A stretch of 64,000 bases of DNA from Brachionus manjavacas (taxonomy: Eukaryota; Rotifera; Eurotatoria; Ploima; Brachionidae): the NCBI GenBank assembly GCA_019054805.1, contig JAHQIY010000005.1, positions 6,307,501 through 6,371,500 on the forward strand, given 5' to 3'. A program made the translations under genes and the position numbers. The notes under the pieces are model-generated. The model saw only the letters and a list, made by a program, of their open reading frames with translations. It did not search any database and had not been told where the DNA came from. Below are positions 1 through 10,929 of the stretch, piece after piece (the first letter of the stretch is position 1; every line of letters begins with the position of its first letter).

Positions 1-520
1 GTTACTATTTACATATCTATAGATTAACTTTGGATTTGACTTTGCGGATTGAGCTAATTTAAATTCGAAATTTTTTATTGCCTTCTTAATTGATTTGTGA
101 CACATGTTTCTAATATCAACTAAAACCTTTCTTTTTAATACACATCTGCCACTAGCTAAATATAATTGCCATGCCTTGAATTTTTTCCTAATGATCAACT
201 TTAAATCTTTAGTAACCCATGGTTTAGATAGCTTCTTTTGCTTCTTTTTTGGAATAAATCTAGAACAGGCAATGTTATAAAAGGAAATAAATTTATTGTA
301 CATTTGATCTATGTCTAAAAAATTAAAGGCACTCGACCAATTTATACTTCCCAAGAAATTTGAAAATGAAACAAAGTCGCCCATTCTATATATATTTAGT
401 TGAAGTCAGACGAAACCCATTAACCCAGCCTTTATTTGGAGAATTAAAATCCCCACACAGTATAATGCCAGAAAATTTGGATTTCCACTTGATCTCACTC
501 GATCTTTTAATGCTCATATG
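1..520 (-). mobile_element. LINE fragment: endonuclease end and EN-RT linker
   Basis: Read on the minus strand, about 520 down to 1, this is the end of an AP-type endonuclease (CGDFN motif near 440-470) followed by the linker before reverse transcriptase (KPWVTKDLK, then SAKSNPKLIYRYVNS near position 1). The linker is open from about 380 to the window edge. There is a stop (TGA, near 405) and a frame change (near 420) just after the endonuclease motif, so the copy is dead. The RT half would lie left of the window. The protein is related to, but not a recent copy of, the other LINEs here. Confidence 0.8.
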
Positions 521-1023
521 ACTTTAATGCGGACTAAAAAAATACAGAATTGAACACTTAAAAAAAAGTTCGAATAAGTCTTATACAATTCAAGACTTTA
601 GCATTATTGAAAAAATTTAAGTCACAATTAAAATTTTTCCTTACTGAGCAATCAAGGTGCAGCCAAATGAAATTTTATCCGGCCAAAAATCAAATTTTTC
701 CAGCAATTCCAAGTCTTATTTAAAAAGCACAATTCTTGAATTGTGATTTTTAAATTTTTTCAAACAAGTCATGACTTTGATTTGACTTGTGACTTTTGAA
801 CAACTCTTTTTAACATTTTGCAGAACCAGTTTATTTCATTCCATTCAAGAGTTAAAGAGTCGAAAAGAGTCGAATTGAAACGAACTTCACTGGCTCAGAA
901 ATTTTTTTGAGTTCGAAATAAAAAAAAATTAATAAAATATAAAACCTAATTTTAATTTTAAAAAATTTTATTAACTAAAGAAGGTAAATTAAAAAGTAAA
1001 TTAGTTTTGAAATCAATTTCATC
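521..1023. other. AT-rich spacer with AAGTC-type repeats
   Basis: No coding signal. Several copies of AAGTC/GACTT lie between about 570 and 800, including a small perfect hairpin, CACAATTC-tt-GAATTGTG, at 729-746. The wording resembles the element at 49894-50162 and may be an older relative. An AATAAA for the chitin-binding gene lies at 967-972 on the minus strand. Confidence 0.5.
967..972 (-). terminator. Poly(A) signal AATAAA of the chitin-binding gene
   Basis: AATAAA on the minus strand, about 52 nt beyond the stop codon at 1024-1026, a normal spacing for a short 3' UTR. Confidence 0.55.
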
Positions 1024-1521
1024 TCAGAGATAGAATTGGCTTGTTGAACAAGCAGATGGATTTTGGTTAATGAACTCACATTTTTTGGTCACTTCATCGA
1101 AGTAAGTTCTTTCGCCAACAATAGGACAAACGTAGGTTTTTCTTCGTTGACCATAGACACACGCATGGAAGATGTCGCAGTATTTGCCATCTCTCCAATG
1201 ACCAGTTGGCTTTGTGGTGCAATCAAAAGGAATACCACCGATCAAATTTTCCATTATTTTTTCTCCAGTGTTGGTATATGTTTCTTGTTTGATGGGATAT
1301 GGCCTATTTGCTACCACTTCTGCAGTTTGCGCTTGGACGTTTTTGCTTGGAGCTGGTTGCTGAGCAGGATTTTGGAAAAATTCGGATTTCACTTGAGGCT
1401 GATTCTGAGCGGTTTCATACTGGTATGAATTTTGTTCTAGATTTTGATTGTTCCAGTCTTGTTGGACCGATACTTTTGCCAAAGCAAAAATTGAAAATAG
1501 GAACAAAGCTTTGAATGCCAT
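1024..1521 (-). CDS. Secreted chitin-binding protein, one peritrophin-A (CBM14) domain
   Basis: Intronless 165-residue protein. Residues 1-19 form a signal peptide with a hydrophobic core, so the product is secreted. Residues 20-95 are a Gln/Asn/Pro-rich low-complexity linker. The C-terminal part is one type-2 chitin-binding domain with the six expected cysteines at 101, 115, 121, 132, 148 and 158 and the aromatic GHWRDGKYCDIFHAC core that stacks on chitin. This arrangement (signal, linker, single domain) matches cuticle or lorica proteins of the CPAP1 type; a gut-lining role is also possible. The start is fixed by the signal peptide, an AAAATGG context and a TATA box 52 nt upstream. No neighbour shares its function. 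The family call is firm; the tissue role is inference. Confidence 0.9.
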   Translation of the reverse strand: MAFKALFLFSIFALAKVSVQQDWNNQNLEQNSYQYETAQNQPQVKSEFFQNPAQQPAPSKNVQAQTAEVVANRPYPIKQETYTNTGEKIMENLIGGIPFDCTTKPTGHWRDGKYCDIFHACVYGQRRKTYVCPIVGERTYFDEVTKKCEFINQNPSACSTSQFYL

Positions 1522-1572
1522 TTTTGATTTATCTCAAACAAGTGAATTGATAAAATGGACAAATTTTGTCCA

Positions 1573-1581
1573 CTATTTATA
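1573..1581 (-). promoter_or_regulatory. TATA box of the chitin-binding gene
   Basis: TATAAATAG on the minus strand, 52-60 nt upstream of the ATG at 1521. A start site about 30 nt downstream would leave a 5' leader of only about 25 nt, as is common for highly expressed secreted-protein genes. Confidence 0.7.
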
Positions 1582-2289
1582 GCCATGTTGGGCTTTAAAT
1601 TTGACAAACATAGGGATTAAAGAAAAGCCACCGTAAACATTATTTGGAAAGAATTAGTTAAGATTAAATTTTGTCCAAAATTTCTTATTTAAATAATAAT
1701 ACATTTTTGAAATTAGAGTTCATGTTTAATTCAGAAAATAGAAAAGACTTTCAACAATATCAAAATTAATTTTCTATGATGCGATTTGATAGTTATTTGC
1801 ATAAAATTGTAAGCTCTACTTCTCTTTTTTAAATTAGTTTTTTCTTATACGAATACACTTTAATACAAAATAATCCAAATTTAAAAATAAGATTAGAAAT
1901 TAAGTCTTAGGTATTTTTATTGTTATTTTTTTTATTTTTCTTCAATTATTTTTTTGGTTCGAAATTTAAAGAAGGACCATAAATATTTGCTTTTTAATAT
2001 CAAAGATCAACTTTTTCTAATAACTTTTTATTTTATTAAAAATTTTTAATCAAAAATTTTTAAATTTTAAATAATTTTAATTGTATTTTAAATTTGATCT
2101 TTTGCTTAAATAATGAACAATTGATAAGATAGCTAATTTTTAAAGGGGAGATAAGATTTTTTTGGTGTAGTTTGTTGCAAAATATAATTTATTCAATGAT
2201 TATCAGTTTTATTTGAATTATTAGCAATTATTTTTAAAACATATTTTTGAAATTTTTTAGCATAATTTGTTAAACGTAAAAAAAAATCA
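1582..2289. other. AT-rich spacer, nothing recognised
   Basis: Upstream region of the chitin-binding gene. Long A and T runs, no open frame of note and no repeat that I can match elsewhere in the window. Confidence 0.5.
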
Positions 2290-3305
2290 AAATATTAAAA
2301 AAAAAATTTGACTTGACTCCACTCAAGTTTCTTCAAACTCTTTAAAATATTTATTTTAAATATATACAAAAAAAAAAGAAGACTAATTAGTGATCCTCGA
2401 GGAATACCTGTAGTTATTTGATATTCTTCGCTCAGGGGGTCATTCATCTTTACCTTAAATATCCTAGAGTCTTTAAAGGATCTGATCCAGTGAGTCAAAG
2501 AGGATTCATTTTCCTCAATTTAAAAATTAAATCTTCATGCCAAACCCTGTCAACGGCTTTAGATCAATAAACATGCCGCAAACTCTTCTTTTTCTATTTT
2601 CTTCATTAGTTTTGAGTTCCTTGTCATTTTAAATCAAATTTGGAATTAAATTTGATCCTTTTTTGTTGTAAATTTATTTATTTTTTCCTAAAAGGTCTAC
2701 TTGTAAGTGGGTTTTTTCCCATCTTCTTGATAAACTCAACCAATTTTGATTCCAGAATTTTTTTAAAGAGGTCTTTAACTCAAATGTAAGTTGATTATTT
2801 TTTGCTTGAGTTTCTGACAGCGAATTTTTTCGAAGTTTCTTCTTAATGTCCTACGTTCTTTTATCAAAATAAAAAATTTCGGGGGAAGACGGTTTTGTAG
2901 ATTTTCTGAAAAAGACAAGGAATGCTTTTATGTGAAGCAGAAATGATTTTTTCTGTAATTTTATCATTTAATTGATCTATAGTGATGGAACTTTCCGAGA
3001 TAATAACTATTCGAGAATTTAAAATCGCTGAATTATTTCCATTTTTCTTTCTAATGGTTAAACTTTGTAGCTGTTGATTTATTTTCAAATTGATAGCCCA
3101 TAGAAATAGAGGCTTCTATTGGGAAATGATCACTAGTCATGTATTGACTATTTAAGACATTGAAGTCGATAATTTTGTCAATTAATGAAGATGAAACTAA
3201 AAAAAGATCAAGGATTTCAAAGTAATTCTTATTCAAAATATTGAAAGTAGGACGCTTATTATTGATGACTGAAAAGTCTAACTCATTGATAATTCTTTCA
3301 TATTA
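2290..3305 (-). mobile_element. LINE-A copy 1: endonuclease end, linker and partial RT
   Basis: Minus strand, from 3305 down: end of the AP endonuclease (DFNVL...SDHFPIEASIS, 3051-3236), the EN-RT linker (2640-2960), then a jump into the RT palm (IDLKAVDRVWHEDLIFKL at about 2500-2590, then ITTGIPRGSLISLLFFLYI at 2330-2430). Part of the fingers is missing and there are frame changes. The linker at 2620-2890 is nearly identical in wording to 9650-9925 of LINE-A copy 2, so both belong to one family, which I call LINE-A here (Jockey/CR1-like by RT motifs). Confidence 0.8.
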
Positions 3306-3620
3306 CATAAAAAATCATTCTGCTTCACATAAAAGCATTCCTTGTCTTTTTCAGAAAATCTACAAAACAACTTCTCCCGAAAATTGTTAATTTGATAAAA
3401 GAACGTAGGTAAGTAAGATGAAACTTCAAGAAAACTCGCTGTCAAAAGCTCAAGCAAAAATTTAATCAACTTACATTTGAGTTAAAGACCTCTTTAAAAA
3501 AATTCTGGAATCAAAAATGGTTGAGTTTATTGAGAAGATGAGAAAAAACCAACCGACAAGGAAGCCTTTTAGACAATTCTGTCAGATTTAACACTACAAA
3601 GCCCGAGGGATTTTTTAAAT
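3305..3620 (+). mobile_element. Inverted piece of LINE-A linker
   Basis: Plus-strand copy of the same EN-RT linker found on the minus strand at 2690-2950. For example, the run from CTGCTTCACATAAAAGC to the end of CAGAAAATCTACAAAAC occurs in both orientations. With the neighbouring copy it forms a 250-bp inverted repeat with a spacer of about 360 bp. Confidence 0.75.
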
Positions 3621-5100
3621 GCTTTTTTAAAAAATTTAAATTTTATCTCAAGGAAAAAAAGTTTTAAAAAATTACTCAAAAAAACTGAAAATCAACAACA
3701 AATTGGATACCCTGATTACCATCGATGGTACTAAATAGTAACAAGGAGGTCAACAATCACGAAAGGGCTCATCGAAATGAGAATGACATGGGGAGAAATG
3801 CAAGATCTGATTCAGGCATCACACTTAAAAATTGAGGTATTTAAAACAAAAAACTTAAATATACTTAAATTTTTTTTAAAGAATTCTGAAATTACTTTTT
3901 TATTTTTTTAACAAATAGATTAATAATTTTACTTGCTAAATTATATATTGATTAATTGAATTAATTTTTCCGTATCATTTGAGCTACCTTGAGTATTTAA
4001 ATTAAATATTAAAAGTAAAATTTTTATCCAATTTGCAGAAAGAAATTGAGTCATTTTAAAATCAAATATTCGATCCATTGTTTCATTCGATTATTCAACC
4101 AAACCTTGGCTATTTGGATTTCGAGGTCTACCTTAACAACTTTACACTAATCCTCCCGTTATTCTATCAAATTACGAACAAAAATATTTTCAAATTCTAT
4201 ACCATTGTCGCTTTGAAAAATAGCTGGTAAACCAAGCAAATTAAAAAAAATATAAATTTCTTAATAAAGTTCTACTTTTTTTCATTTAATAATTTCTATA
4301 TAAAAAAAAGATCAATAATTTGTTTGCTTAAAGTTATAAATCCATATATTTTATAATTTAGATATTGAACAGATACAAAAGTGCTATGACACTTGGTTTA
4401 TGCGTAATTAAACGTAAATTAACGTGTTTTATGGTTAGTTTAAGGAAGGGTAATTTAAATCTAGGCGACAATATAATTTTAAATTAGAACACTTTGGGCA
4501 AAAGATCGGAATGGCAGCAGCGTTAAATTGCCAAAAATGAGCAATCAAATATTGTGCATAGTATAGTCGAACCTGAGCCAAGTGTGTTGAATTTTGCAGA
4601 AAATCTCCCAGCTAAACATCAAACTTAATAGCATTTTTGTGATTGAATTTTTTTTTAATTTAAAAATAAAGCTTCGACTTTAAAAAATAAAAAATTAATA
4701 ATCATGATGAAATATTTTTTCGCATTTAAAATTTTTTTGATAAAATTTGAAAAATGGAATTCAATCTAAAATTTCACTTTGTGAAAAATAATTAAAATAT
4801 TTTCATTTTAAAATTGATGGTAATTTTTTAAGAGAAAATGTAATTTTTCTTGAATGAAGTTATTAGAGTAGGTCATTTTGATAAAGGCTAGGTTCCAGCA
4901 ACTTCAAAAAATTAAAAAAAACTTTAAAAGTTAATAATGCTTTGGATTCAATATAAGAAAAGAGTGTCATTTTCAGTGAAGCTTTATGACCTAATTGGTT
5001 ATGTCTTTTATAAATATAAAATATTCAACACAAAATTTCAATGTAAAACATTTATTTAAAAAAAAAATTTAAAATTTAAAAAATCAGCCCAATTTTAATT
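3621..5100. other. AT-rich spacer
   Basis: Apart from the integrase fossil at about 4060-4330 no gene or repeat is recognised. A few ACGTAAATT motifs at 4408-4435 resemble those at 24.8 kb and 57 kb. Confidence 0.4.
4060..4330 (-). pseudogene. Integrase-core fossil (rve type)
   Basis: Minus-strand reading gives the centre of a retroviral-type integrase core: LGLPAIFQSDNGIEFEN, then a GRPRNP and SQGLVE stretch. This order is typical of Gypsy-like or Ginger/KRBA2-like integrases. Only this fragment is present, it is broken in more than one place, and it looks old. No terminal repeats were found. Confidence 0.6.
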
Positions 5101-5151
5101 TTAAAATCTAAACTTTTTATTTTTAAATTTTTGAAAAGAGAAAATTTCATT

Positions 5152-6348
5152 ATGAAATCTGAAAGAGAAAAATCAATCGAAAATATTTCAATAGTAAAAT
5201 GTCAAATTAATCTTCAAAGTGAGTTAATTATTCGTCAAAAAATTTTGACCGATACAGAACATCACAATTTGATCAGTATAAAGGATTTATTTTTGGCAAA
5301 AATAAACGAAATTGAAAATTTGGTTCTAAAAAATGATTCATTGAAAAAATTTTTTGTCTTCGTGCCAAATAAAAGTCAAAAAGTCTTCAAATTTAACAAA
5401 TATTGTGAATTTGACAATTTATTTGGAAAATTGATAATTTTCAATCATATGCCAGAACATAATTTCATCAAAAAATTTATGTAAATAAAAAAATAATTTG
5501 TTTTTTTATTATTTAAGTATATTTTATTTTGTTTAGATCTTTATTAAATAATGGTGATTATGAAATTGATTATGATGAAGATGATTTCTGTGTAATTTTA
5601 TTATAAACTAATCTAGATTTATTAAAACGAAATTTTTTTCAGGAAAATTTTAAATGCCTAATTCTTGTAAGCTTAGTGGGGTTAAAAAAAAACAAGTTAA
5701 TTATTGATTTATCAGACGTGGATTCAAATGAAATCAAACACATCAAGATGGAAAATAAGGCTTATTTGCCTGAGATAAGGGATGGTGACTTTGAAGTGGT
5801 ACGAGATTTTATCAACCCAAAATTGACCAAAAGTGTTTCTTTGTCTCTATGTTGCATACCCAGGATACCGAAAAATATTTTGACAATATTCACAAATCTG
5901 ACCGAACTTTTAATTCTGAAAGGTAAAATAGAAGAAATACCAAGGGGAAGTTTTGCTGAAAAAAATCATCTTACCTCATTGATTTTGAATAATTGCAGAC
6001 TAGATTCAATCGAGCCTGATGCGTTCATTAATCTAGAATATTTGGAAAAATTGAACTTGAATTCGAATAACTTAAAACGACTTAGTAAAAGAATTTTCAC
6101 CGGACTTGAACACCTAAAGGAATTTTGCAGCTAATCAAAACAAAATTTGCGCAATCGATGATGACACGTTTGACAGTGTACAACAATTGGTAAAATTGGA
6201 ATTGAATGATAACAATATTGAAGAAATAAAATTGAAAAAATCGACTAATTTGGAATATTTGGATTTAAGAAACAATAATTATATGTTAAAAATTAATTCT
6301 GATATTTTAACCAAATGTTCAAATCTTAAAAAATTTTATTTTTTTTAA
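5152..6348 (+). CDS. Leucine-rich-repeat protein, three exons, one frame break
   Basis: Exons 5152-5480, 5537-5591 and 5643-6348 join in frame across GT-AG introns of 56 and 51 nt. The start is the ATG at 5152 (MKSEREKSIEN). There is no signal peptide or membrane segment, so the product is probably intracellular. The first ~110 residues match no family I know. Exon 3 holds LRRs of the LxxLxLxxNxL type, clearest at LEKLNLNSNNLKRL and LVKLELNDNNIEEI, ending shortly before the stop at 6346-6348. Near 6118-6125 the frame shifts by one base: the repeat register is restored if one T of the TTTT run is absent, so this is either a sequencing slip or a young pseudogene. AATAAA follows at 6352-6357. 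Function unknown; LRRs usually bind proteins. Confidence 0.7.
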
Positions 6349-6351
6349 TTA

Positions 6352-6357
6352 AATAAA
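6352..6357 (+). terminator. Poly(A) signal AATAAA of the LRR gene
   Basis: AATAAA only four bases after the stop codon of the LRR gene, followed by a T-rich run. Confidence 0.45.
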
Positions 6358-6418
6358 TTTTTTTTTTTTAAATTAATTAATAAATTATTCTTACCTTTTA
6401 TGGCAATATGTATCAGAG

Positions 6419-7024
6419 TGAAAAATACTGATAGTTTGGTCGTATTTGGATAGTGTGGTTCTATAATTGCATTATATCTCCGTAAACGTTACGTCTTGGC
6501 CACTACACGATCCGTATAAATATAAGCTGTTTTCCATATATCGGGCAGCTTTCAAAACTTTTTCTTTATTTTAATTTAATAAAAACTGACTTACTCATGG
6601 TCATCCAAGTGTCATTATTTAGAAATTAATTAGAAATAATAATTCTAAAGAAATAAATTTAGAAATTTAGTCATTATTTAGAAATTAATGGAAATCCTAC
6701 TCCATTTAACTTCTAAATAATGGAATAGGATTTCGTATTTATTGATCAAAAATTAAATTTCTCGATTTTTTACTTAAACTTAAAGAAATTGTGGAATTTA
6801 TATTAAAAAGAGTTTTTAAGTGCTAGCACTTTCTTTAAATTAAAAAAATTTTTTCTAAAATTTATTTTTTTTCACTCTATTAATTTTTGACAATTGTTTT
6901 TTCTATCAAAACTAAAATCAAAAAAATGTTATAATTAATTAAATTTGATTACAAAATATTTATTTTCATTTAAAAAAAAAGTTTACATATAAAATAAATA
7001 AGACCAAACTATCAGCATTTTTCA
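6419..7024. mobile_element. 606-bp element with 29-bp terminal inverted repeats
   Basis: The left end (6419-6447) and the reverse complement of the right end (6996-7024) agree at 27 of 29 bases; both contain CTGATAGTTTGGTC. No clear target duplication. The interior is non-coding, with a duplicated stretch (TCATTATTTAGAAATTAAT at about 6612 and 6670) and a hairpin at 6691-6734 with 15 of 16 bases paired. It looks like a non-autonomous DNA transposon, possibly the end-only relative of the piggyBac-like remnant that follows. Confidence 0.7.
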
Positions 7025-7039
7025 TGATTTTATACCAAG

Positions 7040-7270
7040 TGTCTCTCCAAAGCTGAAGATTATAAATTTTCATTTACAAAAGAAGATATTTTAACTTTTA
7101 TCGGTATCATTTATGCAAGAAGTGTTTAATGCACAAATGTTCCCCTCAAAGACATGTGGTCAAGAATTAATGAAGATTGATTTTTTCTAACACTGAAACA
7201 AATCGAGCTTTACTTGTGATAAATGTAAACAATTTACATATGGTCCTAGTTTAAAGGAGAAATTTTTTGA
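7040..7270 (+). pseudogene. piggyBac-like transposase remnant
   Basis: Plus-strand reading gives FTKEDILTFIGIIYARSV, then CTNVPLKDMWSRINED and TLKQIELYL. This is the order of the piggyBac (PGBD) transposase core: the hydrophobic helix, the WS motif, then the F..I...L stretch. Stops at about 7129 and 7177 and loss of the rest of the protein show it is dead. Confidence 0.6.
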
Positions 7271-7554
7271 TTAGATCTGTAAATATTGTTAAGAACAAGG
7301 AATACGAATTTAGAGAAAACTTTTTTCTACTGGAAAACATTTTTTGCTTGTTTTTATATCAAATTTTTTATTAGGATAATTTCAGATTTTTCTTTAAAAA
7401 TAGACATGATTATTTTCAAATCGCAAAAAAAATTAATTAATGACGCATTTTGAATAATTATCAGAGTTTTTTAAACTTGGACTAGACAAGTCTCAAGTCA
7501 AAAAAATTAAGTTTGAACTTTGTAATTTTAGTGTCTTTGATTTTAACTAGGCTG

Positions 7555-7905
7555 CCACAATAATTACCTGGAACCATATAAATAACATTTGACTGATTTA
7601 GTAAGCATTCTTGTTTCTGCGTAACGAGAACTCTCCAGGCTAGAATATAAAATTTTTGTCTGAATGATTCTTATTGATGAAAGGAAGCAATCTCCTGCTT
7701 GGTAAACGATCTGATTGATTGCATTGCCACTTTCAACGATAAATGCCTCTGAGATTCCTTTCGGGGACATAGCAACCCAAACAATAAATTTTTCTCTAAC
7801 TTGTCCCTCTTATTATTTTTAAAATACTTATAAAAGTTCAAATTTAATTTCGAATTTTACTGTACACCCATTTTCATCTAATAAAAAAAATTTAATATCC
7901 TTTAA
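7555..7905 (-). pseudogene. Tc1/mariner transposase remnant
   Basis: Minus strand. A first acidic motif (KFFLLDENG, about 7870) is followed by REKFIVWVAMSPKGIS, SGNAINQIVYQ and SSLESSRYAE. This is the mariner-type DDE order DE ... VWVAMSPKGIS ... VNQ.VY ... WPDLASSHYA. In the last motif the catalytic aspartate is replaced by serine, and frame breaks lie near 7810-7850. C-terminal part (about 115 residues) only. Confidence 0.7.
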
Positions 7906-8438
7906 ATTTCGAATAAAAAAAAACAACACAATTCTAGTTTTCTTGCCTTTTTCCATTTTTTTCCACATTATAAAATTATTATTATTGATAATCGATCTTG
8001 AGGAATCTGAAAATAAAATCTGATTTCTTCAATCTAAATTAGTTATCAAAGTAAATTTATGCTTTTTTTTTTAAGATTTTTTTAAATGTTTGTAACGCCT
8101 CTACAGTGGTCTTTCAAAGTAAACCGAATATAAGGAAAAATTTAAAAATAAATTTTTCGTATCATTTTTAATTTTTAGACCAAAATTTGTGGTTAGTTTT
8201 AATTTTCATTCTTTATTTGAGAAAAAATTTGATTAGTGTCTTAAATTAATTTAAACAAGATTTTTCATTTGATTAGTTTTCAGTGGAACTTCTTTGTATT
8301 AAGATAAGCTTAAAAATTACACATTTTTTTGTTTTTAGTCTTTACAACCCACCTAATATTGAGATCCCCTCCGAATTTTTCCTAGATATCTCAAAGAAAT
8401 GTGAAAAATTCATTAATTTATTTTTTATTTAATTATTT
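7906..8438. other. AT-rich spacer, nothing recognised
   Basis: Poly-A and poly-T runs with no coding or repeat signal that I can support. Confidence 0.4.
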
Positions 8439-9960
8439 TCTGTACCGAGCTAGGGCTCCTTCAGAATAAATTAAAAAAATCAAAATCAAAATAAAAAATA
8501 AAAGTTAATAAAATGAGATAAAAATAGATGTGGCACATGTTTACATAGTTCAGGTTTCAGGAAAAAAGGAGGTAGCAATTACACAATGGAGTTGGGTATT
8601 CAATATATCTCGATTCGAAACCTTTTTTGTATTCCTCCACCAGACTCAGTCCTGTCCCAGCACATCTCTCACTTAACTCAAAAAGTCGATTCGAGACTGT
8701 TAGTAACTTTAGTTTATTAAAAGCTTCATGATGCACCATGTTGGAAAGAGTATCATATTTTAACTTAAGGATAGATCTTACTGCTTTATTCTGAAGTGAT
8801 TGTAGTTTTTTTGTTTTATTTTCTGAAAATGAATTCAAGCAAGGAAAAGAATAGTCTAAAATAGATCCGACTAAAGATTTACATAAATTTCTTAGTGTGT
8901 TTTGAGTAAGATCCCATTTTTTGTTTGACAATATCTTAATAATATTTAGCCTTTTATTGCAGCGTTCTTTAATTTCGTCTACCAGTATATTAAAACTTAA
9001 CTTAGAATCAAATTTTATACCAAGAAACTTGATTTCTTTTTGGCTCATTATTCTTTTTCAATAATTTTTTAAGTTTAGATTATCACTATCTTTTTTGTAA
9101 CTAGAAAGGACTACTGAACACGATTTTTCAACTGATATCTTCATTTTCCATTTAATAAGCCATTGTTCTAGTTCGTTGGTGTATTTATTTATCTTATTTT
9201 CTAGGTTCCTCTTTTTGTTATAAATGAAGAATGTAACTAGATCATCTGCGAAAAGCAGAGAGTATTCCTTATTTGTTTTGTTTCTTTTGGGGATGTCGTA
9301 ATACTAATTGGTCTATAATATAAAGGATCGAAGTTTTCCACGCTTTCGGGACCTTACCTTCTCTAAGAGATAAATTAAAAAGTTCCATGATTTCTATTAA
9401 TGAATTTCTAGGTAATTTTTTTAATATTAAATTATGAATCTGATCAGGTCCTGATGCCGCTTCATTTTTCAATTTTTTTTAAAGCCTGAATCGTTCGTTG
9501 AAGCAATTTGGATCATTAAAATTACACTGATTATAATTTCTAAAGTAATCAGTGTTCGAATTTAGTATTTCTATATCTTTCTCAGTATCAATTAATAGGA
9601 ATAAATATTGAAGATAAGAGTTCTCCGAAGCATTTTCTATTTTACTTATTAGTTTTGAGTTCCTTGTCATTTTAAATCAAATTTGGAATTAAATTTGATC
9701 CTTTTTTGTTGTAAATTTATTTATTTTTTTCCAGAATGGTCTACTTGTCAGTGGGTTTTTTCCCATCTTCTCAATAAAATCAAACCAATTTTGATTCCAG
9801 AATTTTTTTAAAGAGGCTTTAACTCAAATGTAAGTTGATTATTTTTTGCTTGAGTTTCTGACAGCGAATTTTTTCGAAGTTTCTTCTTAATGTCCTACGT
9901 TCTTTTATCAAAATAACAAATTTCGGGGGAAGACTGGTTCTGTCACTTAATTACTTTCCT
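8439..9960 (-). mobile_element. LINE-A copy 2, linker to 3' tail, internally deleted
   Basis: Minus strand, 5' to 3': EN-RT linker (9650-9940); pre-RT segment ASGPDQIHNLILKKLP...VPKAWKTS (9269-9472); then a deletion joins it to the RT catalytic motif [13 protein letters not shown] (about 9240). The thumb and C-terminal domain follow (IKFLGIKFDSKLSF..., 8557-9048, open to its stop). The copy ends in the family's 3' stem-loop tail at 8439-8466 and an A-rich AAATAAAT run. Only about one third of the RT palm is missing. With copy 1 and the copy at 36115-37535 it defines the family. Confidence 0.85.
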
Positions 9961-10459
9961 ATCTTTAATATTCAAAATGCATTTTAATTATTCAAAAGCA
10001 GGCTTCGCCATTTAAAAATTAATAATTAAAGTCATCATACGTACGTCTAAAAGTTCATAAATTCAAAACTAATAAATATAATCTGTAATGACATTTAATC
10101 GTTTTAAAATAAAATCATTCAATAAAAAGTTTCTTATTAAAATAATTAAACAAATTACTTTAAAATTTTAATTAATTAGTCATTAGTCTCAAGTCAAGTC
10201 CTGACTTAGAATTTTTAGAATTTTTTGCTCATTTCTAATTTAATATCATTAACTTAACTATTTAGCGATCATGGTTCTAATTTTTTTAAACTTAATCATT
10301 GAAAATTCCATTCAATTAACTGAATATGCCTAAATAAATTAATATTTAAGGTTTAACTTTATGAAAAAAAATTTGAAGATAGTTTAGTTAAAAATCTACG
10401 ATAGCCTCTAGAAAAACTCTACAAATTTCTCCAATGTTTCTTTAAGAACCTTTAATTAT
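9961..10459. other. AT-rich spacer, nothing recognised
   Basis: No gene. A short AAGTC/GACTT cluster at about 10190-10230 resembles the 49894-50162 element. Confidence 0.4.
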
Positions 10460-10690
10460 TAGTTAACTGTGTAACATTGGTTTAGAACTAGATGAAGTTC
10501 CAAAATCCTGGAAAATAGCAAATATAACTGTGATACCTAAAAAATCTTCTCCGACTCAAGATTCCATTAACTATCGTTCATTTTGTATGACGTTGTAAGT
10601 TGCCTTGGCAAGTTAATTGAACGTATTATTTAAACTAGAATATACAATTTTCTTGGGAACAATAAATTATTAATTTTGAGAAAAAACTAA
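10460..10690 (+). mobile_element. LINE-A-type RT fragment
   Basis: Plus-strand reading gives LDEVPKSWKIANITVIPKK and then an NYRS segment, the start of a LINE reverse transcriptase (WK..NI..IPKK...NYRPIS). Frame breaks follow. The same stretch reappears in worse condition at 49200-49310. Confidence 0.65.
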
Positions 10691-10929
10691 TGTTAAAATT
10701 AATCTTGATCTTGTTTTTAATAAAAATTGTTATTTAAATTTTAAATAATTTATTAAATAACTAATTATTAATTTCCTAAAATTTACGATTAAGACTAGAA
10801 TTCCTGAAGAAAATATGACAAAAAATTGTAAAAAAAAAATTTAGATCTAAAATTTTAGCAATTGAGTCTACTAAAGTTACCAAGTGTTAAAATTATTAAT
10901 TTTAAAAAAAAAATTTTTAATTTAATATA

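Noticed and set aside
1063-1428. Plus-strand open frames over the chitin-binding gene
   Set aside because: Antisense shadows: the minus frame has a signal peptide, six spaced cysteines and its own TATA box.
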